Below are positions 6,090 to 13,747 of a stretch of DNA of 27,296 nt, piece by piece; positions within the stretch are counted from its first letter, which is position 1, and every line of letters begins with the position of its first letter. The notes below the pieces were generated by a model that did no database searches, was not told the origin of the DNA, and saw nothing but the letters and a program-made list of their open reading frames with translations. The translations under genes and the position numbers were made by a program. The stretch comes from JBMYQA01 sp049600855 (GTDB taxonomy: Bacteria > Bacteroidota > Bacteroidia > Cytophagales > Flammeovirgaceae), in contig JBMYQA010000054.1 of assembly GCA_049600855.1 (NCBI GenBank), forward strand, positions 1 to 27,296, read 5' to 3'.

Positions 6090-7940
6090 TTAACGCACTA
6101 AAGTGATCGCTCCTTTGTAAGTGAGCACAGCACCATCTAAAAACTCCACTGTCGCTCGATACGGATAAATTCCTGGAGGAAGTGCTTGCCCTCCTTGTGT
6201 TCCATCCCAACCAGACTCCAACTCATTGGGTGGAATATTGTTGCGCCCAAAAATTACACTGCCCCACCGATCAAAAACCAATAAGGACTGAATGGTAGTG
6301 ACATTTGGAACCTGAGCCTTGGCGATAAATGAGTCATTCAACCCATCTCCGTTGGGACTAAAAGCTGTAGGGAATTGAATTAATCGTACTTTTTCTACTT
6401 GAACCTGTAAAGAATCAGAAGCTTGGCAGCCAAGTTCTGAGGTAGCCGTTAAGCTGACTTGTTGATTTTCTGTAGGTAACCAAATAGGCGCACTGCAATT
6501 GGTATTGCATAAAAGCGAGGGAGTCCAACTGTAATGGCTAATGCTGAAGTTTGCTTGTGGTGTTAATTGTACCTGTTCGCCTAAGGTAATGGTTACATCA
6601 TCGCCTAGTTCGAGTGTAAATGGGAGGGTTGGATTAATGGTAATTTGCTCCTCATACCGACAACCATTGTAATCAGAAATTAGGAGTTGGTAATTACCCT
6701 CAGCTAAATTATTAAATTGATTGAGTTCATCAGGAGCGTTCCCATTTAAACTCAGTGTGTAAGGCGCAGTACCATTGTTAATTTGACTAATCCAAATGGA
6801 TGCAGGAGGGTTTTCTACACAGTCTCTTGGTGTAATATTTAGCGTTGGTTGGATGTTAGGATCTGGCAAAACGGTTAGATGGAGTGAGACAATACTATCG
6901 CAACCTAACACATTTGTGAGTGTATCGACATAAACGCCACTCGTACTTAAGGTCTGATCATGAAAAGGATAGCTATTTCCTGCACAGATCGTATCTTCCA
7001 AATTGCTTTCGGTGGGGGCTATAAAGTAGATTTTAGGATCAGCATTAATTCGGCACAATTGGCTCGAAAGGTTTTCGGCACTATTGGCAAGCAAGTACCG
7101 ATAATAGTTTAATCCAGCTTCAAACTGGTGAATCGTTAAGGTTGAACTATTCTCGCCAGCTAAATTTTCCCAAGTCACTCCTCCATCCATACTTTTTTGC
7201 CATTGATAGGTGGGAGTACTGAATTGATTCCCAGTAATTTCTGCGGTTAAAGTGATGGTGTTGTCTAGTCCGCAAAGGCTGTCTAAACTCGGAGAGGTAA
7301 TGGTAATTTCAGGTCCACAGGCACGAAACGAGATATTATCAAGTGCCAAATCATTGCCAATACCTCCGGGAGCATTATTTCGTAAAGAAAGTTTGACCGA
7401 ATCTTGGTTTAAGGCGGAGGTGAAGGTAAAACCGAAATTGTACCAAGTTTCATCTTGTGGAATATCGCCCGTATTAAATACAGGCACATCATCGAGTAGA
7501 AAAGTGACATTTGGATTGGAGTGTCCTGTAGCTGATGCGCGTACTATGTTAATGATGTCGGCGGAGAATTCATAAAGGGTATTTTCACATAATCCAGTAA
7601 CCGTTTGTTCGTAAAATAGGCCGGGTTCAAATGACGCATTCACCACCATCATGTAACCATTCGGATCGGAGCTATTATCGGGAATGGCTAACCAAGTATC
7701 GTAAAGGTCAGCCCATGCTCCCGTGTGGTTTGTAATGACGTATTCGCCATCAAAGGGAGGGACGGTAGTGGTGTAAGTATAACTTGGAGCAATGTTTGGG
7801 TCGAAGGAGATGATATTAGCGGTACCTGATCCAAAATCACCATCTGTAAATACATTATCACCCAAGTTGCCATCGCATACTTGGCTATATGTGGGTATGC
7901 ATATACTCAGGAGGATTAGTAAGAAAGAACCAAAACGCAT
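6090..7940 (-). CDS. T9SS-secreted multidomain protein with gliding-motility-associated C-terminal domain (616 aa)
   Basis: This is a surface or secreted protein exported by Sec and then by the type IX system. The signal peptide is residues 1-20 (ends TYSQ). Residues about 22-208 look like a jelly-roll carbohydrate- or ligand-binding module (FTDGDFGSGTAN at the start, LALDNISFRACG at the end). Residues 240-305 form an Ig-like module (TPTYQWQKSMDGGVTW), 310-358 a short Cys-pair repeat, 374-436 a SprB-type repeat (NGTAPYTLSLNG ... DYNGC), and about 445-515 another Ig/PKD-like module. Residues 524-616 are the type-B sorting domain (FPTAFSPNGDGLNDSF, VFDRWG, GWDGTQGGQALPPGIYPY). The start at 7940 gives the signal peptide directly; a longer frame to 8105 would overlap the divergent gene and has no such start. 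The binding target is unknown. Confidence 0.88.
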   Translation of the reverse strand: MRFGSFLLILLSICIPTYSQVCDGNLGDNVFTDGDFGSGTANIISFDPNIAPSYTYTTTVPPFDGEYVITNHTGAWADLYDTWLAIPDNSSDPNGYMMVVNASFEPGLFYEQTVTGLCENTLYEFSADIINIVRASATGHSNPNVTFLLDDVPVFNTGDIPQDETWYNFGFTFTSALNQDSVKLSLRNNAPGGIGNDLALDNISFRACGPEITITSPSLDSLCGLDNTITLTAEITGNQFSTPTYQWQKSMDGGVTWENLAGENSSTLTIHQFEAGLNYYRYLLANSAENLSSQLCRINADPKIYFIAPTESNLEDTICAGNSYPFHDQTLSTSGVYVDTLTNVLGCDSIVSLHLTVLPDPNIQPTLNITPRDCVENPPASIWISQINNGTAPYTLSLNGNAPDELNQFNNLAEGNYQLLISDYNGCRYEEQITINPTLPFTLELGDDVTITLGEQVQLTPQANFSISHYSWTPSLLCNTNCSAPIWLPTENQQVSLTATSELGCQASDSLQVQVEKVRLIQFPTAFSPNGDGLNDSFIAKAQVPNVTTIQSLLVFDRWGSVIFGRNNIPPNELESGWDGTQGGQALPPGIYPYRATVEFLDGAVLTYKGAITLVR

Positions 7941-8097
7941 GATAATTGTTAGATAGAGCGAAAGAAATTTTTGTAAGTTGGGTAGAAAATTATTCTCTTC
8001 AAAATATAACGATTGCATAGAATCATTTGGTAGATTAGGATTTATAAAAATAGACTTTCGTAAAAAAGAAATGTTGTAACACTTACTTGGTACACCT

Positions 8098-8574
8098 ATG
8101 GTCACCTTTCAAGTTCAGCTCAAGTGGCAAGAATACCGTGATTTTTCCTTTAATCAATCTTTCGGGAAACCCGTTCCTGTATTCTTATGGTCGGTGGGCT
8201 TGTTGTTTGTGATTGGCGGTGCGGTGTTATGGGGGAGAGGTCAAGAATTAGCGGGAATGTTGTTAGTGTTGCTCGGCGGTATTTTAATCGGCTTTTGGCC
8301 CATTATCACTTACCGAAGGTTGCGAGAAACCTGGAGAAATTTAAAACCATTAAGTGCGCCCATGCATTACCGAATCGACGAAAATCAATTGCATGTATTT
8401 GGAGACGGTTATGAGCTACATAAAAACTTAGCCGAGCTATTTAAAATTGAAGAACAAAAAAGCTATTTTTTGCTCTATCTGAAAGCCAATTCAGCGAGCA
8501 TGATTCCAAAGCGTAGCTTATCAGCAGCGCAATTAACAGCACTTCAGTCGATTTTTAGTCACTATACGCAATGA
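8098..8574 (+). CDS. YcxB-like membrane protein (158 aa)
   Basis: Two adjacent transmembrane segments at about residues 27-46 and 50-70 are followed by a basic turn (TYRRLRETWR) and a soluble C-terminal domain. The domain reads YRIDENQLHVFGDGYELHKNL, then a KIEEQKSYFLLYLK strand and MIPKRSLS, the pattern of YcxB-like (PF14317-type) domains. The function of that family is not known; it is bound to the inner membrane with the domain in the cytoplasm. The stop overlaps the next start by four bases (ATGA at 8571), so the two genes are translationally coupled. It is divergent from the T9SS substrate gene, across about 157 bases. Confidence 0.75.
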   Translation: MVTFQVQLKWQEYRDFSFNQSFGKPVPVFLWSVGLLFVIGGAVLWGRGQELAGMLLVLLGGILIGFWPIITYRRLRETWRNLKPLSAPMHYRIDENQLHVFGDGYELHKNLAELFKIEEQKSYFLLYLKANSASMIPKRSLSAAQLTALQSIFSHYTQ

Positions 8575-9047
8575 TCAACTATTTATACTCCATTGTCACC
8601 TATTTAATAGACGATATTCAGAAAAAAATGATTGGGATGGCACTCATTGTATTTTTAGTAGTGGTGATTCCCTATTTATTAGAACATCCTGATTTATTTC
8701 AGAATTACCTAAGTGATGAAGAAGAGTTGGCACAAGCAGTACTCGATTTTAATCAGTTATGCCCATTAACGATTCAAGAACACATGAGGGTTGATCAATT
8801 ATTTACTTTACCCGATAGTCAGTTGCAACTCAATGTAACCATTATTCCCTACCTAAAATCCGAATTGAGTTTAGGCAAGTTTATCGAAGATACTACACCC
8901 AATTTAATCGCTGAAATGGCAGAATCGCCAAACGGAGATGCGATGTTAGAAGATTACTTAACGTTAAGTTTGTTGTGTTTTGATCAAAACGGTGCATTTA
9001 TTGACGCTTTTGAAATTGAATATGAACAAATCAAGAAGTATAAATAA
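8571..9047 (+). CDS. Single-TM hypothetical protein coupled to the YcxB-like gene (158 aa)
   Basis: I do not recognise this family. One hydrophobic segment lies at about residues 21-38 (IGMALIVFLVVVIPYLL), preceded by a basic KK, so the rest should be outside the cytoplasm. The remainder is acidic (SDEEEL, FIEDTTPN, MLEDYL) and contains three Cys. The ATG overlaps the upstream stop codon, which supports co-translation with the YcxB-like protein and perhaps a physical partnership. An intrinsic terminator follows about 50 bases later. Confidence 0.7.
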   Translation: MINYLYSIVTYLIDDIQKKMIGMALIVFLVVVIPYLLEHPDLFQNYLSDEEELAQAVLDFNQLCPLTIQEHMRVDQLFTLPDSQLQLNVTIIPYLKSELSLGKFIEDTTPNLIAEMAESPNGDAMLEDYLTLSLLCFDQNGAFIDAFEIEYEQIKKYK

Positions 9048-9097
9048 GTGCTAGCACCTTACCTCATCGGTGTGTTTTTAAACGCTGAATGCAACTT

Positions 9098-9121
9098 GGA
9101 ATTCAGGGAGTTCCCATTTTT
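9098..9121 (+). terminator. Intrinsic terminator after the YcxB-like operon
   Basis: GGAATTC (9098-9104), AGG loop, GAGTTCC (9108-9114), seven pairs with one G-T wobble, followed by CATTTTT. It separates the 8098-9047 unit from the promoter of the next gene. Confidence 0.6.
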
Positions 9122-9127
9122 CTACTT

Positions 9128-9135
9128 TACCTTTG
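9128..9135 (+). promoter_or_regulatory. Candidate -7 box for the Tat/DUF1569 gene
   Basis: TACCTTTG is an exact TAnnTTTG match 25 bases before the ATG at 9161. No good -33 TTG is seen at 19 bases, because the preceding terminator T-tract occupies that place. Confidence 0.5.
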
Positions 9136-9160
9136 CACTCCAATTAGCCTACTTAACTAA

Positions 9161-9727
9161 ATGGATCGAAGAAAATTTATCAAGCGAGTTGGAATATCAA
9201 CAGCAGTAATTGCCACAGCAGGAACAGGTTTCGGGTTGGTGTTTGACCACAAAACAACTCATCAACCTTTGGCCGTCAGAACTGTACGCTTTACCAGTAT
9301 GGCTGAAGCACGTAAAGAGTTGGAAATCATTGAAAAAGCCAAAGGGTTGGAAGTCAGTGGCGATTGGGATTTATATCAAAACTTAATCCATTGCGCCCAA
9401 AGTATTGAGTACTCTTTAACAGGGTATCCTAAAGATCGGAATCCGTTGTTTCAACTGACGATTGGCGCATTGGCACTGAGCAAATTTGATCGGCAGGGGT
9501 TTATGGCACATAATTTAAATGAACCAATTCCCAAAGCCCCTGTGATTCAGCCGAAAGGCCAACTTGATCAAGCATTTTTTAGGCTAAGAAAAGCAATTGA
9601 TGACTTTGATCGTCATCAAGGTTCCTTTAAACCTCATTTTGCTTATGGTAAACTGACTAAAAAAGCGTATGCTAAAGCTCATGCTATGCATTTGGCCGAT
9701 CATTTTTCAGGAATGAACTATGGATGA
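9161..9727 (+). CDS. Tat-exported DUF1569 (DinB-like) protein (188 aa)
   Basis: The N terminus MDRRKFIKRV followed by a hydrophobic, Ala/Gly-rich stretch (residues 11-26) is a twin-arginine signal, so the protein is exported folded, probably with its metal already bound. The body matches the DUF1569 pattern: LIHCAQSIEYSLTGYP (His77), a PLFQLTIG segment, PKAPVI, FKPHFAYGKLTKKAY, and HAMHLADH at the C terminus with His174, His177 and His181. DUF1569 proteins belong to the DinB-like four-helix group, so His77, His177 and His181 are the likely metal ligands. The enzymatic role is unknown. The gene has its own promoter box and no close partner. Confidence 0.8.
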   Translation: MDRRKFIKRVGISTAVIATAGTGFGLVFDHKTTHQPLAVRTVRFTSMAEARKELEIIEKAKGLEVSGDWDLYQNLIHCAQSIEYSLTGYPKDRNPLFQLTIGALALSKFDRQGFMAHNLNEPIPKAPVIQPKGQLDQAFFRLRKAIDDFDRHQGSFKPHFAYGKLTKKAYAKAHAMHLADHFSGMNYG

Positions 9728-9885
9728 AATCCCTGAAATTTCAATGGAAATGAAACTTTTACAATGCATTAACAGTTATTAAGAAAATAAAAAGGTAGTA
9801 ATTGCATCTCACCGCAACATACCGCAATTCACCGAGAATTCATGCGCTTTATAGATTTGAGTTTTCTAAGAAATGAGATCAACCT

Positions 9886-9893
9886 TATCTTTG
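9886..9893 (+). promoter_or_regulatory. Candidate -7 box for the small lipoprotein
   Basis: TATCTTTG is an exact TAnnTTTG match 45 bases before the ATG at 9939, with a T-rich TTTTC (9862-9866) at 19-base spacing as a weak -33. A second exact box, TAGATTTG, lies at 9852-9859. Confidence 0.55.
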
Positions 9894-9938
9894 TTTTGTG
9901 AATGTTTAGATATGCTAACTAGAAATACCCATTTAATC

Positions 9939-10058
9939 ATGAAAAAGTTTGTTATTGTTCTTATTAGTGCTTGTTTTTTGGCCGCTTGTTCTTCTGTACC
10001 GTCGCAAACATGGCAACCTAAGTCGCATCCACCTGTACATAAAAAATATAAAAAATAA
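9939..10058 (+). CDS. Very small lipoprotein (39 aa)
   Basis: The frame from Met at 9939 gives a classic lipoprotein signal: MKK, a hydrophobic stretch FVIVLISACFLA, then the lipobox LAAC with Cys18. The mature peptide would be only about 22 residues and ends in a His/Lys/Pro-rich tail (SHPPVHKKYKK). I do not recognise a family; such peptides are often missed by annotation. The gene is self-contained: a promoter with one or two -7 boxes in front and a strong terminator 22 bases after the stop. The basic tail could contact peptidoglycan, LPS or nucleic acid, but that is speculation. A longer frame from 9873 is less likely because it buries the signal peptide. Confidence 0.7.
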   Translation: MKKFVIVLISACFLAACSSVPSQTWQPKSHPPVHKKYKK

Positions 10059-10080
10059 GGGAATTGAACTTCCTTACACC

Positions 10081-10127
10081 AAGCCTCAGTAGTTGAAATT
10101 GGCAATTACTGAGGCTTTTGCTTTTTT
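10081..10127 (+). terminator. Strong intrinsic terminator after the small lipoprotein
   Basis: AAGCCTCAGTAgTTG (10081-10095) pairs with CAAtTACTGAGGCTT (10103-10117), a stem of about 14 pairs with a 7-base loop, followed by TTTGCTTTTTT. Confidence 0.85.
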
Positions 10128-10170
10128 AGTAATCCATATTTTACCTACAGCTTTGTGTTTTTGTACCTTG

Positions 10171-10193
10171 TAGCTACTTTTACAAGTAAGCTA
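10171..10193. promoter_or_regulatory. Inverted repeat upstream of the PorE-like gene
   Basis: TAGCTACTT (10171-10179), loop TTAC, AAGT-a-AGCTA (10184-10193): nine pairs with one bulged A. It lies about 120 bases before the ATG at 10312. It could be an operator or a 5'-UTR hairpin. I see no exact -7 box in 10128-10311. Confidence 0.4.
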
Positions 10194-10311
10194 TTCAAAT
10201 GCTACAATCACGCTGAATCAATTTTAATTCCTTCATGAAGAAAACTGCATGGGTTATTTTTAAGTAGAGAGATGTTTTTCTACAGCATTATCGATTTTTA
10301 AATCAAACATT

Positions 10312-12552
10312 ATGAGGATGTATAGATTCTCGGATAGCATATGGAAAATAGGCCTGTGCTTAATGATAAGTTGTTTTTTGGTAATTGATGCTTCCGCTCA
10401 ATTAAAAAAAGGCAAAAGGTTATTTTTTAAAGAACACTACAGGCGTGCCCTGCCTGTATTTGAAGAAGTGATACAGCAGGAGCCTTCCAATGCTCAAGCT
10501 TTGTATTATGGGGGAATCTGTCATTTATTGAATTACGATAATGCTACAGGTCTTGATTACATGCTGAAAGCACTTGCTCTTGATCCAAAAATTGATCGGA
10601 AGCACCAAGATTATTGGCTAGGGATTGCTTATCATTATAATTATGAATTTGATAGTGCTAAGAAATACCTAAATGCTTATAAGGAAACGTTGAAGAAAAA
10701 AGATCAACGCCATGAAACCATTGCCAAATGGCTGCATGAAGTCGATTGGGCCAATAAACACCGTGATGTTCAAATCAGGTATTGGGTAGAGAAAATCCGT
10801 GGAAATATTAATACTGAACATTCCGAGCACAGTCCTTTAATTTCTCAGGATGGTCAAACGCTGATTTATACCTCAAGAGGGCATGGAGTGACGGGCAATA
10901 AATTAGCCTATGATGGAGATTTTTACGAAGACATTTATCGAGTAACTCTAAAGAACGACAGCACGTGGTCAACACCAGAGAAAATTAGCCAAATCTTAAA
11001 TACCAAAAGCCATGATGCCAGTTGTCAATTATTTGATAATGGTAATCAAATGCTCATTTACCGTTGGAAAAGTAATGGCGATTTATACCTTGCACAAAAA
11101 ATAAGTAATAACCAATGGGGAGATGCCAAGCGTCTACCTAAAGGTACAATTAACACGCGCCATTACGAATCGCATGGTTTTATTACGGAAGATGGCAACT
11201 CACTATTCTTTGCCTCTAACCGAGGAAATATACGAGGGGATTTAGATATTTATGTGAGTACAAAAGATGCTTCGGGAGAATGGGGTAAGCCTGAAAAACT
11301 GAGTGACCATGTGAATTCACCATACGATGATGATTCGCCATTTGTAACCCCTGACGGAAAAGAGCTGTATTTTAGCTCCAGAGGTAGAAACAGCATGGGT
11401 GGCTTCGATGTATTTAGAAGTGTGTGGGATGAAACGGCCAAAGCTTGGGGGCCTGCCGAAAATATGGGAGAGCCTGTAAACACACCAGAAGATGACATCT
11501 ATTTAGTATGGCAAAGTAATGGATTGGAAGGTTATTTTTCTTCTAATCGTGTTGCTGGTGAAGGCGAAAAGGACATCTACCGCTTTGGAAAGGTGTTTCC
11601 TGTTCGTTTAGAAGGAATCGTATACAGTAAAGAAACGAAACTCCCTTTACCAAATATCAAACTTGATTTTAGCAATAAGGCATATCAAGTGGATTATAAG
11701 TCAATGACGGATGAAAAGGGAAACTATGCGCTAGAAATCGCCTCTCAATTGCCATTTAGTTTAGGATTTACATTCAAACTTCCAAATACACCTGATGCTC
11801 AGTCCTCATTTTACAAAGATTCCATCTTTATTCCATTAGCCAAAGTGCCTGGTGTGGTCATGAAGCGTGACTTTTACATTCCAGAGCCCACGGTTCATAT
11901 TGAGTTATTGGGAACAGTGACGGATCGTGATACGGACACACCAATCGATGGGCGTGTGGTAGTGAGAGATGATAAAAATAATGTGACGCTCAAAGAAGTT
12001 GAAACTGCCAATGGCAATTTTAAATCAGGTTTGGATGTAGTGCCAGGTAGTACACTGACGATTGATTTCTATCATGGTGAAACGAAATATGAGCAGCTAG
12101 CTGATGTGACGGTTCTTACTAAAGGTACGATCAAAAAAGACATTTCACTTATCGTAAATGAGAAGGATGAAGCGCTGGTGGTAACCGTTAAGGAAGGCGA
12201 GCTGCCCAGCAACATCTATTATGATTTTGATCAAGATCATATTCGGGAAGATGCTGCAAATGAGTTGGATAAATGGGTAACTTACCTAAAAGAACATCCA
12301 AATGCTGAAGTAGAATTACTGTCTCATACCGATGCTCGTGGCAGTGAAGCCTACAATCTTGACCTTTCTAGGCGCAGAGCAAATGCGGTGGAGAGCTATT
12401 TAAAATTAAAAGGAGTAGCAGCAGACCGAATTTTTAAGAAATTGTGGTTTGGTGAAGGAAAACTTACGAACGATTGTATGGACGGTAGCGCGTGTTCAAA
12501 GGCCGCTCATCAGGCTAACCGAAGAACAGAGATCAAGCTAAAGACAAAATAA
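10312..12552 (+). CDS. PorE-like outer-membrane protein: TPR, PD40 propeller, CNA-B-like domain, OmpA domain (746 aa)
   Basis: This is a periplasmic or outer-membrane protein that can bind peptidoglycan. The signal peptide ends at about residue 29 (DASAQ). Residues about 30-150 are TPR-like helices (FFKEHYRRALPVFEEVIQQEPSNAQALYYGG). Residues about 160-425 are PD40/WD40-like propeller repeats with HSPLISQDGQTLIYTSRG, SPYDDDSPFVTPDGKELYF and GGFDVFRS. About 430-510 is a carboxypeptidase-regulatory/CNA-B-like domain (LEGIVYSKETKLPLPNIKL), with a possible second at about 530-610. Residues 631-746 are an OmpA domain, with Asp674 in SHTDARGS and the NRRTEI end (about 736-741) for diaminopimelate binding. 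The order TPR-propeller-CRD-OmpA is that of PorE, a type IX secretion component, but PorE is a lipoprotein and no lipobox Cys is visible here. Many Bacteroidota carry several such paralogues. Confidence 0.85.
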   Translation: MRMYRFSDSIWKIGLCLMISCFLVIDASAQLKKGKRLFFKEHYRRALPVFEEVIQQEPSNAQALYYGGICHLLNYDNATGLDYMLKALALDPKIDRKHQDYWLGIAYHYNYEFDSAKKYLNAYKETLKKKDQRHETIAKWLHEVDWANKHRDVQIRYWVEKIRGNINTEHSEHSPLISQDGQTLIYTSRGHGVTGNKLAYDGDFYEDIYRVTLKNDSTWSTPEKISQILNTKSHDASCQLFDNGNQMLIYRWKSNGDLYLAQKISNNQWGDAKRLPKGTINTRHYESHGFITEDGNSLFFASNRGNIRGDLDIYVSTKDASGEWGKPEKLSDHVNSPYDDDSPFVTPDGKELYFSSRGRNSMGGFDVFRSVWDETAKAWGPAENMGEPVNTPEDDIYLVWQSNGLEGYFSSNRVAGEGEKDIYRFGKVFPVRLEGIVYSKETKLPLPNIKLDFSNKAYQVDYKSMTDEKGNYALEIASQLPFSLGFTFKLPNTPDAQSSFYKDSIFIPLAKVPGVVMKRDFYIPEPTVHIELLGTVTDRDTDTPIDGRVVVRDDKNNVTLKEVETANGNFKSGLDVVPGSTLTIDFYHGETKYEQLADVTVLTKGTIKKDISLIVNEKDEALVVTVKEGELPSNIYYDFDQDHIREDAANELDKWVTYLKEHPNAEVELLSHTDARGSEAYNLDLSRRRANAVESYLKLKGVAADRIFKKLWFGEGKLTNDCMDGSACSKAAHQANRRTEIKLKTK

Positions 12553-12620
12553 AGCAAAGAAAATGATCGATTAACGACCTTACAATCAGGGTTAACAAAG
12601 TATTTAAACAGATGAGCTAG

Positions 12621-12647
12621 AAAAACATCCTTTGGGGTGTTTTTTTT
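12621..12647 (+). terminator. Intrinsic terminator after the PorE-like gene
   Basis: AAAAACATCC (12621-12630), TTTG loop, GGTGTTTTT continuing into a T run: about ten pairs with one G-T wobble, 70 bases after the stop. It shows that the next gene does not start in this stretch. Confidence 0.7.
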
Positions 12648-12685
12648 ATGATCTTCGTCTTTATTTGCACAAAATAATAGGACTT

Positions 12686-13213
12686 ATGCATAAACGATTT
12701 TTTATTACCATCGCCATTGTATTATTAGGAATTACTGCTTATCAGATTTTTGGGCACAAGGAATTAAATGTGATTGAGGTAGATGCACCTCCCCTTTTTG
12801 TAGTGGGGAAAAGCTATAAAGGTTTTGCAGGCGATAAACCAGTAGAAAGGGCTCTAAAAGAAACAGAAAAGTTACTGGATAAAGGTTTGCTGAGTGGAGC
12901 ATTAAGTGTGTGGTATTATGGCAATCCAGACCAAAACCAAGATTCCTTGAACATAATTATTGGAGCCGTTCGAGCAGATTCAACTCAGGATATGCCGATT
13001 GAATATGAGTTATTTCGAATTCAAGAAGGAAAAGTGTTAAGGGCGATACTTGACCCTACTGAAATCTTTGCACCTACTCCGAATGAAGTGAATGAAACAC
13101 TTTTGGATTCAGCTAAAATTAAAAATTTAGGGGAACGCGCTTACCTATACAGCGAAAGATATGTGATAACAAATGATAAACGACTAATTTGGAATGATAT
13201 CTATGTAAAATAA
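12686..13213 (+). CDS. Membrane-anchored or exported hypothetical protein (175 aa)
   Basis: I do not recognise the family with confidence. Residues 4-22 are hydrophobic (FFITIAIVLLGITAYQIFG), an uncleaved anchor or signal. The rest is a soluble domain with KPVERALKETEKLLDKGLLSG, SVWYYGNPDQNQDSLNIIIG, and a C-terminal ERYVITNDKRLIWNDIYVK. The alternating strand/helix pattern with YYGNP and an IxIGAV strand is weakly reminiscent of GyrI-like/effector-binding domains, but I would not annotate it so without a profile search. The start is the ATG at 12686, preceded by AGGA at 12679-12682; the longer frame begins at a TTG inside the terminator and is rejected. It sits between the PorE-like gene and the giant gene with its own gaps on both sides. 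Confidence 0.65.
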   Translation: MHKRFFITIAIVLLGITAYQIFGHKELNVIEVDAPPLFVVGKSYKGFAGDKPVERALKETEKLLDKGLLSGALSVWYYGNPDQNQDSLNIIIGAVRADSTQDMPIEYELFRIQEGKVLRAILDPTEIFAPTPNEVNETLLDSAKIKNLGERAYLYSERYVITNDKRLIWNDIYVK

Positions 13214-13747
13214 AAACATATTTATTGAGCTAGACACGTTTATATGCACATATGCTGAAAAAAATAAATATTATTGTTTTTGCGCTAAAACCTTACATGA
13301 AGATTTTGTGGGCAGATATCAGATAAACATCTGTTTATTTGTTTAAAATCAAGATTAAAAACCTAAAAATAAGGTGAAATAGCTTAAAATATAAACGTAT
13401 TCTAGCAACTAAACAATAGTTTTTTGGCCTAAAAACAGTTGTGAGTTATATAAATTATAGATGAAAAGATTTTAAATAATTGTGAATGCGTGTTGATTAC
13501 AAAAAAATATTACCATAACTTAGAAATAAGATTGAATACCAGCGATCAAATCTACTACCTTTCTCAAAGCGATCTAACTAAAAAAAACATCTATACTATA
13601 ATTTAGTATAAGACCACTTCCATGATAATTTTTTACTAATGTATGTTTTCCTAAAGATGCGTTTTCGTAAATCTTTGGGTTAAGGGCATATGCTGTGTAT
13701 TTATTGAATTGAATCTAAACTGACGTATTTCATCAAATTAGCCCTAT
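13214..13747. other. AT-rich spacer before the giant gene
   Basis: This 534-base region has no convincing ORF. It holds short hairpins: ATATG-CA-CATAT (13242-13253), CAGAT-AAAC-ATCTG (13320-13333) and the palindrome at 13592-13610. The best -7 candidate for the giant gene is TATGTTTT (13642-13649), one mismatch from TAnnTTTG, which would leave a leader of about 100 bases. The gap is long compared with others here and probably holds the regulation of the giant gene. Confidence 0.5.
13592..13610. promoter_or_regulatory. Operator-like palindrome upstream of the giant gene
   Basis: TATACTA (13592-13598), TAATT, TAGTATA (13604-13610): a perfect 7-bp inverted repeat with a 5-base centre, about 32 bases before the candidate -7 box at 13642. 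It could be a regulator-binding site or just AT-rich chance. Confidence 0.35.

Noticed and set aside
7941..8105. Extended start of the T9SS substrate at 8105
   Set aside because: It would bury the signal peptide behind 55 untypical residues and overlap the divergent gene starting at 8098.
9781..9840. Short ACCGCAA / CACCG direct repeats resembling a small repeat array
   Set aside because: Only two or three copies of 5-7 bases with irregular spacing; no CRISPR-like repeat-spacer pattern and no other structure.
12632..12685. Longer version of the 12686-13213 gene starting at TTG 12632
   Set aside because: The extra N terminus is translated from the terminator hairpin and its T-tract. The ATG at 12686, with AGGA in front and a hydrophobic N terminus, is better.
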